Positions 1-9,926 of a stretch of DNA of 62,103 nt are shown here, one piece after another. The stretch lies in the NCBI RefSeq assembly GCF_900101595.1, contig NZ_FMYY01000033.1, positions 1-62,103 on the forward strand, read 5' to 3'. A model generated the notes under the pieces. It was not told where the DNA came from and ran no database searches. It worked only from the letters and a program-made list of their open reading frames with translations. The stretch's first letter is position 1. Every line of letters begins with the position of its first letter. The DNA is from Paenibacillus sp. cl123. GTDB taxonomy: Bacteria; Bacillota; Bacilli; Paenibacillales; NBRC-103111. The position numbers and the translations under genes were made by a program.

Positions 1-2722
1 ATTCGATGTGCCGCTCGGACTTCGACCAGGCGCTGTTGATCAGGAAGTCCTCCAGCATGGAGATGAAGACCGGAATATGATGCCAGTAGATCGACGTATA
101 ATCCGGACCGGTATACGGGTAATCCGCCTTCATCTGGTGGAAGATCGCCCTATCCTGGTAGTAGCCCGGATAGTTGCCGAATCGGCCGATCATCGCATTG
201 CGCGCCATCGTTTCGAAATACGGATCGCCCGTATATTGCGACAACTTGACCAGCATGCCCGCCCAGTTGTTCATCGTGATGACGTTGCCGTGTCCCGGCG
301 TCCGCGGGTGCTCGGTGCCCATCCCCGCTTTGGCGATCAGCCAGCCCGGCGCCGTCTCCTGCTGCAGAGGCGGTCCCGCCACCTGCGGCGGCAATGCCGA
401 CCCGTCCGGATTGCCCAGCCGCCACTGCTTGTCGCCGTGCCACCAGAACGTAAAGCGATCGGCGACAAGCGGCCGTTCCGCCGTTGCAACCGGGTCTACC
501 GTGTAATCGGTTGCCGCGTAATCGTCGTGGTAGCCGGTCGTCCAGACACCGGTAGCGAGCAGCCGCGCGCTATCTTCTGCGGCGTCCAGGTACTTCTGCT
601 CGCCGGTTGCCTCATAAGCGGCCAGGAATGTCGTCACCATCGGAATATAATCGCCGTAGATAAAGCCGCTTACAAATTGCTGCTCGCGTTTGGCCGGCGC
701 ATTCGGATGATTCTCCAGATAGTAATCCGCCAGCGCCTTCAGCTTAACCAGATAGTCCGCATCCCCGGTATATTTATGAAGCGCCGCCTGATCGGTGACG
801 CCGGCCAAATTTCCGGTTTCCTTGGCTGTCTGGATGGCCGTATCCATCAGGAACGGCATGCGACCCTGGGTCATCTCATACAAGCCGCCGTAGACGCTCG
901 CCGAATAATTCTCGACCGGCCCGCCCATCGGTGAGGGCTTCTCCGGCACATAGTTCCCGCCGCCGGAGCTGTTCGTCGCCTTGAAATGATAGCGCAGCCT
1001 GCTGAGCATATACGCTAACGTAGGCGCGGCCCGCTCGTCGAGAATCTCTTCGTTCTCCGTCAGCAAATAGCGCTGGACAGCCGTCATCGCATTGGACACC
1101 GTCGTCAGATGCCGCTCCTCCATATTGTAATGAGCCATGTTGACCGGGTCCCAGCCGCCGTAATCGTCATCCATCATCAAATCCGTCGCGTTGTAGATCG
1201 CTTCGTTAAGTGAGTGGAAGTAGTTCGTCCGGATATCCGAAAAGTTGAACAAATTCTCCGACACATGCGTCAGCGTATCGTACCAGGAGCTGAAGCGGTT
1301 GACGATCCGGTAGCTCACCTCGTAGCTGTCGCCGCTGTCAAAGAAGCTGCTCTCCGCTCCGAACAAGGGCGCGACCAATTGCGGCTTTACGTTGCTCTGC
1401 TGGTCGCGGAGCACAAACCCGAACGTGGACGTATCGGGATACGAGAACCCTTGCGGCACGCTCGCCGGGTCCATGGCAACGCCGGAGGTCAGCTGCCGGC
1501 CGGGCGCCTTCGACTGCCCTTCGTTGAAATGAAGTGTCGCCATCGGCGTAAACAAATAACTTTCCGGAAGCATGCTGGAATCCTTAGGCACCGCCTTCTT
1601 CACATACAACAGCGGCGCGGTCACCGTATCAAACGCCTGAGCGTCAACGCCGTCCCCGCTGAACAGCATGAAGGAATACGCCCCCGCCTGCGGGAACTGC
1701 GCGTTCAGCGTCACCTTCGGATCGTCTGCAAGCGCATCCAATTTAAACGTCACCTGCAGATTCGCTTCCGTGTTCGGGAACGTCAGCACGACGGTATCGT
1801 CATCAAGCTTCTCGAAGTCCGACGGAATAAACCATACCGGCACGCCGGTCTTGAAGAAGTCTCCCGTATACGAGGTAACCGCCCTGCCCCCTATCTCGAT
1901 GGTCTGCCGCACGAGCGTGAATTGACCGCTCTCGCGGGCGAATTCGCTATTTAGCGCAGCCATCATCAGAAAACCGAGTTCCTCCGTTTTCCCCTTCACC
2001 TGCACCCATGCTCCGCCGTCCTTGACGAAAATTTCATTTTGCACAAGGCTGCCGTGGTCGCCCACCCCGCGGTGGAAAACGACCTTTACGGAATCGTTTT
2101 CGATGGAAGCGGATTCAATAGGCGGAATGTTCTGCTTTGCCCAGGCGGGGAATTCGGCGGACGGCAGTTCGTCGAACGGATGCCGAGGCTGAACAATTTC
2201 AAGCAGCTGCCCCTTATCTTCAGGTGGAACCATATTTAAATCCTCCGTCAGAAAAAAACCTTCGCTTCTGGCATAAAATCCCGAGGTGTCCCACAGCGCA
2301 AGCTCATGAACCCCTGCGTTCAACGAATAAACGCCAACCTGCGACCAGCGGAAGCCTTCCATCCCGTGGTCGCCGAGCTTCTCACTGGACATGACACCGT
2401 CAACCGATGCATGGAACGACCGTTTCCCCGGCTGGTTGGTCGCGTAATCCCGGTCACGAACCCACAATCTGTAATTTCCCGGCTTCGTGATGACGACCTC
2501 GGCGATCGCCGGAACTCCGTTCGTCCCGCCGGTTCCGTCTGTGCGCCCGGTCATATAGTCCCCGTTCAGCGTCCACGAACCGAATGACTTGAAAGATAAT
2601 GGGGGGATAAAAAAATGCTGCATCTCCGAGTGCTGATCCTCCTCGGCCAAAGCGGGGGCTGCAGGCAGCCAAGAGATAGCCAGGCATACCGCCAAAAACA
2701 ACGTCAAAACCTTTCTCACCAT
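1..2722 (-). CDS. Large secreted protein, probable carbohydrate-active enzyme (3' end off window)
   Basis: An open frame of about 907 codons runs from an ATG at 2722 to the left edge without a stop, so the C-terminus is missing. AAGGAGG lies 3 nt before this ATG and 6 nt before a GTG at 2719, so either may be the start. Residues 1-25 form a signal peptide (basic start, hydrophobic core, APALA-like end). A beta-rich stretch follows (about 30-165, with YRLWVRDRDY and VHELALWD), resembling a galactose-binding carbohydrate module. A second beta region comes next. The C-terminal half has aromatic-rich helical repeats (YTGDADYLVKLK, TGEQKYLDAAEDSARLLATG) typical of alpha/alpha toroid glycosidases and polysaccharide lyases. 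It is the last gene of the unit starting at 6320 (two permeases, binding protein), which suggests it releases or processes the imported sugar. Family and substrate were not identified. Confidence 0.6.
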   Translation of the reverse strand, partial: MVRKVLTLFLAVCLAISWLPAAPALAEEDQHSEMQHFFIPPLSFKSFGSWTLNGDYMTGRTDGTGGTNGVPAIAEVVITKPGNYRLWVRDRDYATNQPGKRSFHASVDGVMSSEKLGDHGMEGFRWSQVGVYSLNAGVHELALWDTSGFYARSEGFFLTEDLNMVPPEDKGQLLEIVQPRHPFDELPSAEFPAWAKQNIPPIESASIENDSVKVVFHRGVGDHGSLVQNEIFVKDGGAWVQVKGKTEELGFLMMAALNSEFARESGQFTLVRQTIEIGGRAVTSYTGDFFKTGVPVWFIPSDFEKLDDDTVVLTFPNTEANLQVTFKLDALADDPKVTLNAQFPQAGAYSFMLFSGDGVDAQAFDTVTAPLLYVKKAVPKDSSMLPESYLFTPMATLHFNEGQSKAPGRQLTSGVAMDPASVPQGFSYPDTSTFGFVLRDQQSNVKPQLVAPLFGAESSFFDSGDSYEVSYRIVNRFSSWYDTLTHVSENLFNFSDIRTNYFHSLNEAIYNATDLMMDDDYGGWDPVNMAHYNMEERHLTTVSNAMTAVQRYLLTENEEILDERAAPTLAYMLSRLRYHFKATNSSGGGNYVPEKPSPMGGPVENYSASVYGGLYEMTQGRMPFLMDTAIQTAKETGNLAGVTDQAALHKYTGDADYLVKLKALADYYLENHPNAPAKREQQFVSGFIYGDYIPMVTTFLAAYEATGEQKYLDAAEDSARLLATGVWTTGYHDDYAATDYTVDPVATAERPLVADRFTFWWHGDKQWRLGNPDGSALPPQVAGPPLQQETAPGWLIAKAGMGTEHPRTPGHGNVITMNNWAGMLVKLSQYTGDPYFETMARNAMIGRFGNYPGYYQDRAIFHQMKADYPYTGPDYTSIYWHHIPVFISMLEDFLINSAWSKSERHIE

Positions 2723-2813
2723 ATTCCTCCTTCACTTGGTTAAATATGTTCTCCAACGGTACATAGTCCGCCGCCGCTTGCGCAAGCGGCAGCGGACCGA
2801 ACGAGCGCCGCAT

Positions 2814-4400
2814 TTACTTCTGTGTGCTCTTGATGTACTCGTTCATTTGCTTGACGTATTCCTCGCCTCCCTTCTTGTACCATTGCGCCAGCAGCTTGTC
2901 GAATTCGTCAACCGGCAGCTCCCCGATCATAATTTTGGTAATCGTTTCGTCCCAGATCAGCTTGAAATCCATGTATTCCGGTTTTTTCGCCGCCGGAGGG
3001 ATGTACCCTTTATCCAGCGAAAACACGACGGTCTCGATCGACCGGTCCACCCACCTTTTAATCTGCTGACGTTCCTTTTCCGGCAGATTAGTGGGGATAA
3101 AAAAGTCGCCGTCATTCGCTCTTCGGACAATGTTCTTTCTCCAAGGCGCCTTCGCATCGGGATTGTACTGCCGCTCTCCGTTCACCATGTTGTATTCGAC
3201 ACCCTCAACGCCGTATTTGACCATGTTCCAGCCTTCATCCGACAACAGCCAGTCAAGCACTTCCAAAGCGCGCTGCGGCTCTTTCGCTTTATTCGTTACG
3301 CCCCATACGCCGAACGTCGCCGTTCCGTAGGCTGCGCCCTTCAGTTTGCCCTCGCGGTCCTGAATGAAAATATACTCAATATCCGTGTTCGGATTGATCT
3401 TTTTGCCTCTTGTTTCGGAGCCGGTCATATTGCCTGAGAATTCATACCGGATGCCTGAGATTCCGCGTTCAAACCGTTCTATCGAAGCCGAACGCTCGAT
3501 AACGGGCGAATCCGGATCGACCAAGCCCTCTTTGAACGCCATCTGCGTATAGGCGAGCACGTCTTTGTAGATCTTCGTATTGTTTTTGTCGTACATCGGC
3601 GTCATGTATTCGAACTCGCCGCCGGTCGACTTCTGCCACCCGAGGTTTCCGAATTGCGACGAGAGGATCGGGTCGATCATCTTGCTCCCGTTCAGATACC
3701 CCGCAAATCCGTACGTATCGTTTTTCCCGTTTTTATCCGGATCTTCGAACGTAAACTTGCGCAAAATTTCCGTGAATTGATCGATCGTCACCTCGCGGTT
3801 TTCCGGCATCTTGAAGCCGATATTTTTCAGCCAATCCTCACGGATGATGAAGCCGTCGTTGCGGGCGACCGACGTGCGCGGGACGCCGTAAATTTTGCCA
3901 TCGCGATTCGTTTCCAGGGCTTCCCAAGAAATGTCATACGTGTGCTGCTTGATATTTTTCAATTGATCCAGATACGGGTTTACCGGAATGACGATGCCTT
4001 CCTTCACCGCGTTGAGGAACGTCTCGTCCGTCTCGGAAGGGAACATGACCAGATCCGCATAATCCCCGGAGACGAGCGATAGCTGAAGCTGCTCCTTGTA
4101 CCCCGTCGACGGCGGGACGACCCACTCCAGATCGACGTTCAGCGCCGCCTTGAGCTTGTCGAACAATGCTTTGTCCGCAGGCGTAATATTCGCCTCACTG
4201 AAATTGGCCATAATCTTGATCGTCACCCGCTTCGACTTATCGGCCGGGCCGGATGCAGCAGGCGTCCCGCCTTTTGACGACTCCCCCGGACCGGGTGCGC
4301 CCGGCTCCCCGACTCCCGCGCCGCCCCCGGAGCAAGCGGACAGCAGGAGCATTGTCGTTACGAATCCGATGCTCAGCGTATTTCTGAATGAACCCCTCAT
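2814..4400 (-). CDS. ABC transporter substrate-binding lipoprotein (LplA-like)
   Basis: This 528-residue lipoprotein captures a sugar or oligosaccharide outside the membrane for the two permeases encoded just upstream. The signal peptide ends in a lipobox (LLLSAC, Cys at about residue 23) followed by a Gly/Pro/Ser-rich tether. The body has the large family-1 binding protein pattern, including a DPDKNGKNDTYG calcium-loop-like motif seen in Paenibacillus LplA-type proteins, and ends in WYKKGGEEYVKQ. GGGGAG sits 7 nt before the ATG. Length is usual for the LplA/YtcQ group. The next gene downstream is the secreted protein at 1-2722. The exact sugar cannot be read from sequence; an oligosaccharide from a polysaccharide-lyase-type reaction is an inference from context. 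Confidence 0.9.
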   Translation of the reverse strand: MRGSFRNTLSIGFVTTMLLLSACSGGGAGVGEPGAPGPGESSKGGTPAASGPADKSKRVTIKIMANFSEANITPADKALFDKLKAALNVDLEWVVPPSTGYKEQLQLSLVSGDYADLVMFPSETDETFLNAVKEGIVIPVNPYLDQLKNIKQHTYDISWEALETNRDGKIYGVPRTSVARNDGFIIREDWLKNIGFKMPENREVTIDQFTEILRKFTFEDPDKNGKNDTYGFAGYLNGSKMIDPILSSQFGNLGWQKSTGGEFEYMTPMYDKNNTKIYKDVLAYTQMAFKEGLVDPDSPVIERSASIERFERGISGIRYEFSGNMTGSETRGKKINPNTDIEYIFIQDREGKLKGAAYGTATFGVWGVTNKAKEPQRALEVLDWLLSDEGWNMVKYGVEGVEYNMVNGERQYNPDAKAPWRKNIVRRANDGDFFIPTNLPEKERQQIKRWVDRSIETVVFSLDKGYIPPAAKKPEYMDFKLIWDETITKIMIGELPVDEFDKLLAQWYKKGGEEYVKQMNEYIKSTQK

Positions 4401-4467
4401 TGTCGTACTCCCCTCATGTTTTTAATTTATAATAAAGGCCGCGGCCTCTACTATCGAACCGAATAGG

Positions 4468-5340
4468 TCAGCCCTTCACCGAACCGAGCATGATGCCTTT
4501 CACGAAATATTTTTGCAGGAACGGATAGACGCACAGGATCGGGATCATGACGATCATCAGCGTCGCATATTGAAGGGTGACAGGCATAATGTTGATATCC
4601 ATAGCTTCCGCGGCGTTACCTCCCGCTATCGTGTTCAGCTTGGACCCTTCGATAATTTCGCGCAAAAACAGCATCAGCGGCCAATTCGTCACATCGCGGA
4701 TATACACGATTGCGTTATAGAAGTTGTTCCAGTAGCCTACGGCCGAAAACAAACAAAGCGTCGCGATGATGGGACCCGACAACGGGACGATGATGCGGAA
4801 TAAAATGTAGGGGTCGGACGCGCCGTCCATACGAGCCGCTTCCTCCAGCTCCTCCGGAATATGTTCCATGAACGTCTTCATCAAGATCAGGTTGAAGCCG
4901 GTGAGCAGCGCCGGCACCACGAGAGCGGCCAGCGTATTGATCAGTCCGAGCTCGCGCATCAAATAGTAATTCGGGATGAGACCGCCGTTGAAGAGCATCG
5001 TGAATACGATAGCTACCATAATGAGGCCGCGGCCTCTGAGGTGCTTCTTCGACAACGGATACGCGGTAAGAATGTAGAGAACAATGCCGATCAGCACGCC
5101 GGAGACGGTAACGATAATCGTGTTCAAATAACTGGACCACAGCACCGGATGCTTCACGATCTCGCGGTACGCTTCGAATGAAATATCCTTCGGCCAGATG
5201 CGCATCGGATTTTCCACGAAAGCGCCGTAGCCGCTGATGGACACGACGAATACGTTCAGGAACGGGTACAGCATCAGCAGCGTGACGAGCGTGACGAGCG
5301 TGTTGTTGACGGTATCGAACAAACTGAATTTGAGCCGCAT
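4468..5340 (-). CDS. Carbohydrate ABC transporter permease (LplC/YtcP-like)
   Basis: This 290-residue inner-membrane permease has six hydrophobic segments and the EAA loop (EELEEAARMDGASDPYILFRIIVPLS) that docks the ATPase. The C-terminus FVKGIMLGSVKG is typical of LplC-type subunits. GGAGG lies 8 nt before the start. It follows the LplB-like permease by 11 nt and precedes the binding protein, so the three form one importer. No ATPase gene is nearby, as usual for this transporter class in Bacillota, where one MsmX-type ATPase serves many importers. Confidence 0.92.
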   Translation of the reverse strand: MRLKFSLFDTVNNTLVTLVTLLMLYPFLNVFVVSISGYGAFVENPMRIWPKDISFEAYREIVKHPVLWSSYLNTIIVTVSGVLIGIVLYILTAYPLSKKHLRGRGLIMVAIVFTMLFNGGLIPNYYLMRELGLINTLAALVVPALLTGFNLILMKTFMEHIPEELEEAARMDGASDPYILFRIIVPLSGPIIATLCLFSAVGYWNNFYNAIVYIRDVTNWPLMLFLREIIEGSKLNTIAGGNAAEAMDINIMPVTLQYATLMIVMIPILCVYPFLQKYFVKGIMLGSVKG

Positions 5341-5351
5341 TCGCTTTCCTC

Positions 5352-6320
5352 CTACCAGATGGACTTTCCGCTTATTTTACGGGCCGCGTAATTCGCCGAG
5401 ATGATCAGCATAAATCCGACCACGCTCTTGAACAATCCGACCGCCGTAGCGTAGGACAACCGCCCGTCCTGCAAGCCGATCCGGTATGTGTACGTCTCGA
5501 AAATATCGCCCGTCTCGTAAGTGACCGGATTATACAGCAGGAATACTTGCTCGAAGCCGTTGTCCAAAATGTTGCCGAGGTTCAGCAGCAGCATGATGAT
5601 AACAGTCGTCGCGATGCCCGGGATCGTGATGTAGAAGATACGCTGCATCCGCGAGGCGCCGTCGATCTTGGCCGATTCGTACAGCGTCGGATCAATGCCC
5701 GTCATCGCGGCCAAATAAATGATCGTCCCCCAGCCGACTCCCTTCCAAATTTCGGCGCTGACGATAATGCTTCTGAAGTACTGAGGCTCCTGCAAAAACT
5801 TGATCGGCTCGTGCCCGAACGCCGTCACAATCTGGTTCACGATGCCCGCCGTCGGCGAAAGGAAGTTAATGACGATGCCGGCGAGCACAACCCAGGAAAT
5901 AAAGTGCGGCAAATATAAAATCGTCTGCGTGACGCGCTTGAACGCCATGATCCTCACTTCGTTCAGCATCAGAGCCAGAATGACCGGCGCCGGAAACCCG
6001 AAAATGATCTGGTACGCGCTAAGCAGAAGCGAGTTCCTTAATACTCTCAGGAAGTGGGAGGACGAAAACAACGTTTCGAAATTGGAAAAGCCGATCCATT
6101 CGCTGCCCCAAATCCCTTTTGCGATGCTCAAGTCTTTGAAAGCGATTACGATACCGAACATCGGAACGTATTTGAAGATGAGAAAGTACAATAGACCGGG
6201 AATCAGAAAGATATACAGCCACTTATTTTTGACAACATACTTTAGAAAGCTTTCTTTTTTCACCGCAACGGCTCGATAAGGCTGAATATAGCCATCGATT
6301 TCGGTACTGGATTGCGCCAC
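5352..6320 (-). CDS. Carbohydrate ABC transporter permease (LplB/YteP-like)
   Basis: This 322-residue permease is the partner of the gene at 4468. It starts at GTG 6320, with GGAGAGG 7 nt upstream. The N-terminal tail is cytoplasmic, the first membrane segment is near residues 33-52, and the EAA loop reads LYESAKIDGASRMQRIFYITIPG. The C-terminal ISANYAARKISGKSIW end is standard for LplB subunits. It opens the transcription unit 6320 to 1. A terminator (6391-6429) isolates it from the kinase gene upstream, and a cre-like site lies at 6445-6459. Confidence 0.92.
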   Translation of the reverse strand: MAQSSTEIDGYIQPYRAVAVKKESFLKYVVKNKWLYIFLIPGLLYFLIFKYVPMFGIVIAFKDLSIAKGIWGSEWIGFSNFETLFSSSHFLRVLRNSLLLSAYQIIFGFPAPVILALMLNEVRIMAFKRVTQTILYLPHFISWVVLAGIVINFLSPTAGIVNQIVTAFGHEPIKFLQEPQYFRSIIVSAEIWKGVGWGTIIYLAAMTGIDPTLYESAKIDGASRMQRIFYITIPGIATTVIIMLLLNLGNILDNGFEQVFLLYNPVTYETGDIFETYTYRIGLQDGRLSYATAVGLFKSVVGFMLIISANYAARKISGKSIW

Positions 6321-6390
6321 GCTGCAACCTCTCCTTCCTTCAAGGGATTTGGATCCGGGCTTGATAGGCTTCAGTATATAATCCGCGGGT

Positions 6391-6429
6391 AAAAATAAAA
6401 ACTCCTCTCAAACTACAAATAGTGAGAGG
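6391..6429 (-). terminator. Rho-independent terminator after the YesM/YesN unit
   Basis: Read on the minus strand, arms CCTCTCA and TGAGAGG (6404-6410 with 6423-6429) enclose a 12-nt loop and are followed by AGTTTTTATTTTT. It lies 72 bp after the histidine kinase stop and before the permease operon, so it should end transcription of the regulator unit. Confidence 0.75.
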
Positions 6430-6444
6430 ATGTAAACGCTTTAT

Positions 6445-6459
6445 TGGATACGCTTTCAA
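6445..6459 (-). promoter_or_regulatory. cre-like catabolite control site
   Basis: Minus-strand TTGAAAGCGTATCCA fits the CcpA operator consensus WTGNAANCGNWNNCW at every fixed position. A second, imperfect cre-like string (TGTAAACGCTTTAT) is adjacent at 6431-6444. The site sits upstream of the permease operon starting at 6320. Glucose repression of that operon is inferred. Confidence 0.5.
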
Positions 6460-6500
6460 GGAGGTGGGTCGTTTTTTACATTTGGTGAGGTACCGACAAC

Positions 6501-8315
6501 TTACAGCCGTTTCGGGATTCGCAATTCGACGATCGTCCCTTCTCCTTCTTTGCCCAAAATGCGAATGCCGTAGTTCTCCCCGAAGATAAGACGGATTCTG
6601 TGATTGACGTTGCTGAGCCCAATATGAGCGTTTTCCTTAATTTCTTCGGATCGAAGCTCTTGATTGATCTTGTCCGCCACCGCTTGGCTGATTCCGACCC
6701 CGTTGTCTTTGATTTTCAGGACGACGCACTCCGTCTCCTCATATCCGATAATACTGATGACACCCGGCCTCGCGGAAGGCTTGATTCCATGATAAATCGC
6801 GTTCTCGATAATCGGCTGCAAGGTAAGCTTGACCGTCAAATAGTCGAGGATGCTGCCGTTAATTTTCCAGATGACCTCTAATTTCTCCTTGAAATGAAGC
6901 TGCTGCACCTCCACATACATCCGGGCATGCTCCATCTCCGCCCTTAGCGGAATGATGTTTTCGCCTGTCGACAAGCTGAGCCGCAGCAATTGAGACAGCG
7001 CTTGAATCATGACGGACGCTTCATTCTTGCCGTTCGTCAGCCTCATGACCTTCCAATTGATAGCTTCCAGCGTATTGTACAGCATGTGGGGATTGATTTG
7101 CGCCTGCAGCGCGATGCCTTGCGCCTTGCTCATCATCTCGTACCGGCGCTGAAGTTCCTGCTCCATCTCATTTTTCTGCTCCGTAGATTCCATAATCGTC
7201 GCCGCGATATATTTAATCTCATTGGCGGCCGCGGACGCTTTGCTCTTAAAGTCTCTCATCGGGGGATGACTGCTTTCGAGCAAGTGCAAAATGCCCTGGA
7301 TCGGCTGGTACGTCCGTACGGTTATCAGAAAGGCAATCAGGAAGCTGGAGCCGACCCCGATCGCGACCAGAAGGTAAATGAACGAACGAAGCTGATTCTG
7401 TCTCGATTCAAAGCGCTCCAAAGGCACGATGGACAGATAGGTCCATGCGCCGCGGGAGGATGGAACGGCAGAGACGATTCGGTCGCTGCCCTCATGCCGG
7501 ATAATGCCGGAAAACGACATTCCCGTTATCGGATGCGGCAATTCCGGATGATGCAGCTCGATGGATTCGGTAATGAAACGCTGATCCTGCGTATAAACGA
7601 TGTTTCCTTCCCGATCCAGAATGTAGATTTCTTGCTCCGGCGTGATCTCCTTCAGCAGAGGCGTCAGCTGTTTGGCGCCGATGGTCACGGTCAGCAAGCC
7701 CTCTTTGCTCCCGCCGCCGGTCGAAAGCTTGCGGAACAGGACAAGTTTATGCTCTATCGGACTCGTATCCTGAACCGGCTTCTGCAGAGTGCTGATCCAA
7801 AAGTTATGCTCGTCCTTCTTCGACACATACTCATCGAACCACCATCGGTGCTCGAACTTGTCCAACGCCCCTGCGTTCGACGGAGAAAGCAAATACTCGT
7901 TCTGTCCGTTGCGGGAGTAGATGTGGATCGTTTCCACATAGGGATTCGTTAAAATAGAAGTCCCGAGCATCTCTTGAATTCTTCGAAATCTTGATATCGT
8001 AGAATAGGAAAGGGGATATTCGATCTTATTTTCCGCCAGAAACAGCTCGACGTCCGCGGCGGAGCCGAGACGGATACCGAGACTTTCCGCTTCTGCCATA
8101 ATGATGTCCACAGTATCGCGGATCCGGGTAAGCTCGCCGGCGTTCGCGCGGCCAACCTCCTCCCGCAGCGTCGAGTCGTTATAATCGAATACGAGATAAT
8201 GCACGCACGCCAAGGGGACCATCAGGAGGACAAACACGACGATGAAATTTTTGATAAAGATGCTGTTAAACTTGTAGTTCCGGATATACGTCCATACGGT
8301 TGGTCTTCTTCTCAT
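6501..8315 (-). CDS. Sensor histidine kinase, YesM family
   Basis: This 604-residue membrane kinase has a first transmembrane helix at about 20-42, an extracellular sensing region at 43-310 and a second helix at 311-333. A dimerisation coil follows, then the His_kinase domain with INPHMLYNTLE (phospho-acceptor His410) and an ATPase domain with N box IIENAIYHG (about 502-510) and G box KDNGVGIS. GGGAGGGG precedes the ATG. The response regulator gene ends 42 bp upstream, so the two are co-transcribed. In Bacillota such pairs sense extracellular sugar, often with a binding protein, and activate transporter genes. The likely target is the operon at 6320 and perhaps the sugar-acid genes upstream. 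Confidence 0.93.
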   Translation of the reverse strand: MRRRPTVWTYIRNYKFNSIFIKNFIVVFVLLMVPLACVHYLVFDYNDSTLREEVGRANAGELTRIRDTVDIIMAEAESLGIRLGSAADVELFLAENKIEYPLSYSTISRFRRIQEMLGTSILTNPYVETIHIYSRNGQNEYLLSPSNAGALDKFEHRWWFDEYVSKKDEHNFWISTLQKPVQDTSPIEHKLVLFRKLSTGGGSKEGLLTVTIGAKQLTPLLKEITPEQEIYILDREGNIVYTQDQRFITESIELHHPELPHPITGMSFSGIIRHEGSDRIVSAVPSSRGAWTYLSIVPLERFESRQNQLRSFIYLLVAIGVGSSFLIAFLITVRTYQPIQGILHLLESSHPPMRDFKSKASAAANEIKYIAATIMESTEQKNEMEQELQRRYEMMSKAQGIALQAQINPHMLYNTLEAINWKVMRLTNGKNEASVMIQALSQLLRLSLSTGENIIPLRAEMEHARMYVEVQQLHFKEKLEVIWKINGSILDYLTVKLTLQPIIENAIYHGIKPSARPGVISIIGYEETECVVLKIKDNGVGISQAVADKINQELRSEEIKENAHIGLSNVNHRIRLIFGENYGIRILGKEGEGTIVELRIPKRL

Positions 8316-8357
8316 TGGCCCCTCCCAAAGATCGATCCGTTCCTGACATGCGGCCGC

Positions 8358-9878
8358 TTAGTCGGCTCGTTCCCGATATTCGCTTGGCGAGCATCCCGCA
8401 TACTGCTTAAACAGCTTGTAGAAATGCCTCACGTCTTTATAGCCGGATTTTTCGCAAATCTCGTAAATTTTTAAATTCGTGTCCCGCAGCAGCTGCGCAG
8501 CCTGACTCATCCGGGTTTCCGTCACGTAATCGGAGAAGCTCATCCCGGTCTCCAGCTTGAACAAGCGGCTTAGGTAAACCGGGTTCAAGTAGACATGGTT
8601 CGCCACATCCTGCAGCATGATCTCGCTACCGGCGTTCGCTTTCACGAATTGCTTCGCTTGCTTGATGACCTTCCGTTCCGCCTCCGCTTGACCGCCCGCT
8701 TCTCTGCCGCTCAGCTCCTGCAGCAGCGACAAGCCGATATGCCGGATTTCGTCCATGTCCTCCGATTTGCACAGCTGCATCAGCCGGTTGCTGCCGCTGT
8801 CCGCTGCGAACACCTCATCCCTGCTGCCAAACAGTTGAATGAGCAGGGATTTGACCGTATCGATCGATTCCCCGCCATAGGTCGCCAGCGTCTGCTCCAG
8901 CAGACGCCCCGCATCCTCGTACCGTTCCGCTTGCAAATAGTCGGACCATCGCTGTTTCTCCGCTTTCCACTGCTGCAGCCGCGCGTTCGGCAGCGGGTTC
9001 GTCTGGAGGCGCAAGGTTCTGTGCTCCTCCAAGAACTCGCTCAGACCGCGGGATTCGGAATCCGCCTGCCATTCGATCGCAAGCCCAAGCAAGGTCCGCA
9101 GGCGCGACGCCGCTTGCGAGAGCATGCGGTCGATTTCGCCGGCAAGCTCGCAGCGTTCCGTGTCGACGCAAATCGCGAGCATCATGAGCGGATTCGAAGC
9201 CTGCTCGAACGGCAGAAGCGCAACGGACGAGACATGCTCCGACAAGCTGCGCAGCAAGGCGCGCTGCACGGCATCCGGCGGGGAGGCGGACGGCCAGGAA
9301 ATACGGACAGGAGCGCAGGCGCATGTCTTGGGATCGATATTGAGCCCGATCATCTCGAACTGCCTCCTGATCTCCTCTTCGTCCGCATGGGTGTCGAACA
9401 GCAGATGAGGCAAATACCGCTCCTTCAAGTATCGCATCATCTGACTCCACATTTCCTTATCCATCGCCAGCCGGTTGAGCGCCGCCCGCTCCTCATCCAG
9501 CTGCTCCTTCAAGACCCCGAACACCCGGTATACCTCGTCCAGATCCGTCGGCTTGAGCAAATATTCCTGCACGTTATACCGGAGCGCTTCCTTCGCCAAT
9601 TCGAATTCCTGATGGCCGCTGATTAGAACTATCTTGGCGGGAATCCGATGTTCGTAAATATGCTTCGCAACCTCCAGGCCCGACATGAACGTCATGCGGA
9701 TATCCGAGAGAACGACGTCGACTTGATGCTCCGCGAGGTACGGAATCGCCTCCGCCCCGTCCTTCAGGACGGCCGCCACCCGGAAACCGCACCGCTTCCA
9801 ATCCACGATCTCGGTCAGCCCGCTGCGGACCTCCTCGTCATCGTCTACGATCAAAACTCGATATGCCGTATCCTTCAT
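8358..9878 (-). CDS. Response regulator with AraC-type DNA-binding domain (YesN family)
   Basis: This 506-residue cytoplasmic regulator has a receiver domain (residues 1-125) with acidic pocket VDDDE, phospho-acceptor Asp59 in LSDIRM, and the conserved Lys in YLLKPTD. A long linker follows, then two helix-turn-helix units of the AraC family at about 405-505 (DVANHVYLNPVYLSRLFK and CEKSGYKDVRHFYKLFK). GGAGG is 5 nt before the ATG. It lies 48 bp after the enolase-superfamily gene, so the two-component genes may be read through from the sugar-acid operon. Its kinase partner is at 6501. Confidence 0.93.
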   Translation of the reverse strand: MKDTAYRVLIVDDDEEVRSGLTEIVDWKRCGFRVAAVLKDGAEAIPYLAEHQVDVVLSDIRMTFMSGLEVAKHIYEHRIPAKIVLISGHQEFELAKEALRYNVQEYLLKPTDLDEVYRVFGVLKEQLDEERAALNRLAMDKEMWSQMMRYLKERYLPHLLFDTHADEEEIRRQFEMIGLNIDPKTCACAPVRISWPSASPPDAVQRALLRSLSEHVSSVALLPFEQASNPLMMLAICVDTERCELAGEIDRMLSQAASRLRTLLGLAIEWQADSESRGLSEFLEEHRTLRLQTNPLPNARLQQWKAEKQRWSDYLQAERYEDAGRLLEQTLATYGGESIDTVKSLLIQLFGSRDEVFAADSGSNRLMQLCKSEDMDEIRHIGLSLLQELSGREAGGQAEAERKVIKQAKQFVKANAGSEIMLQDVANHVYLNPVYLSRLFKLETGMSFSDYVTETRMSQAAQLLRDTNLKIYEICEKSGYKDVRHFYKLFKQYAGCSPSEYRERAD

Positions 9879-9926
9879 GTCAGTCCTCCGATTTCAATTG
9901 GGATCATGCCAGCTTGAGGCAAATTT

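Noticed and set aside
8..934. 308-codon plus-strand frame at the left edge
   Set aside because: The opposite strand carries a continuous open frame from a signal peptide at 2722 to the edge; this is its shadow.
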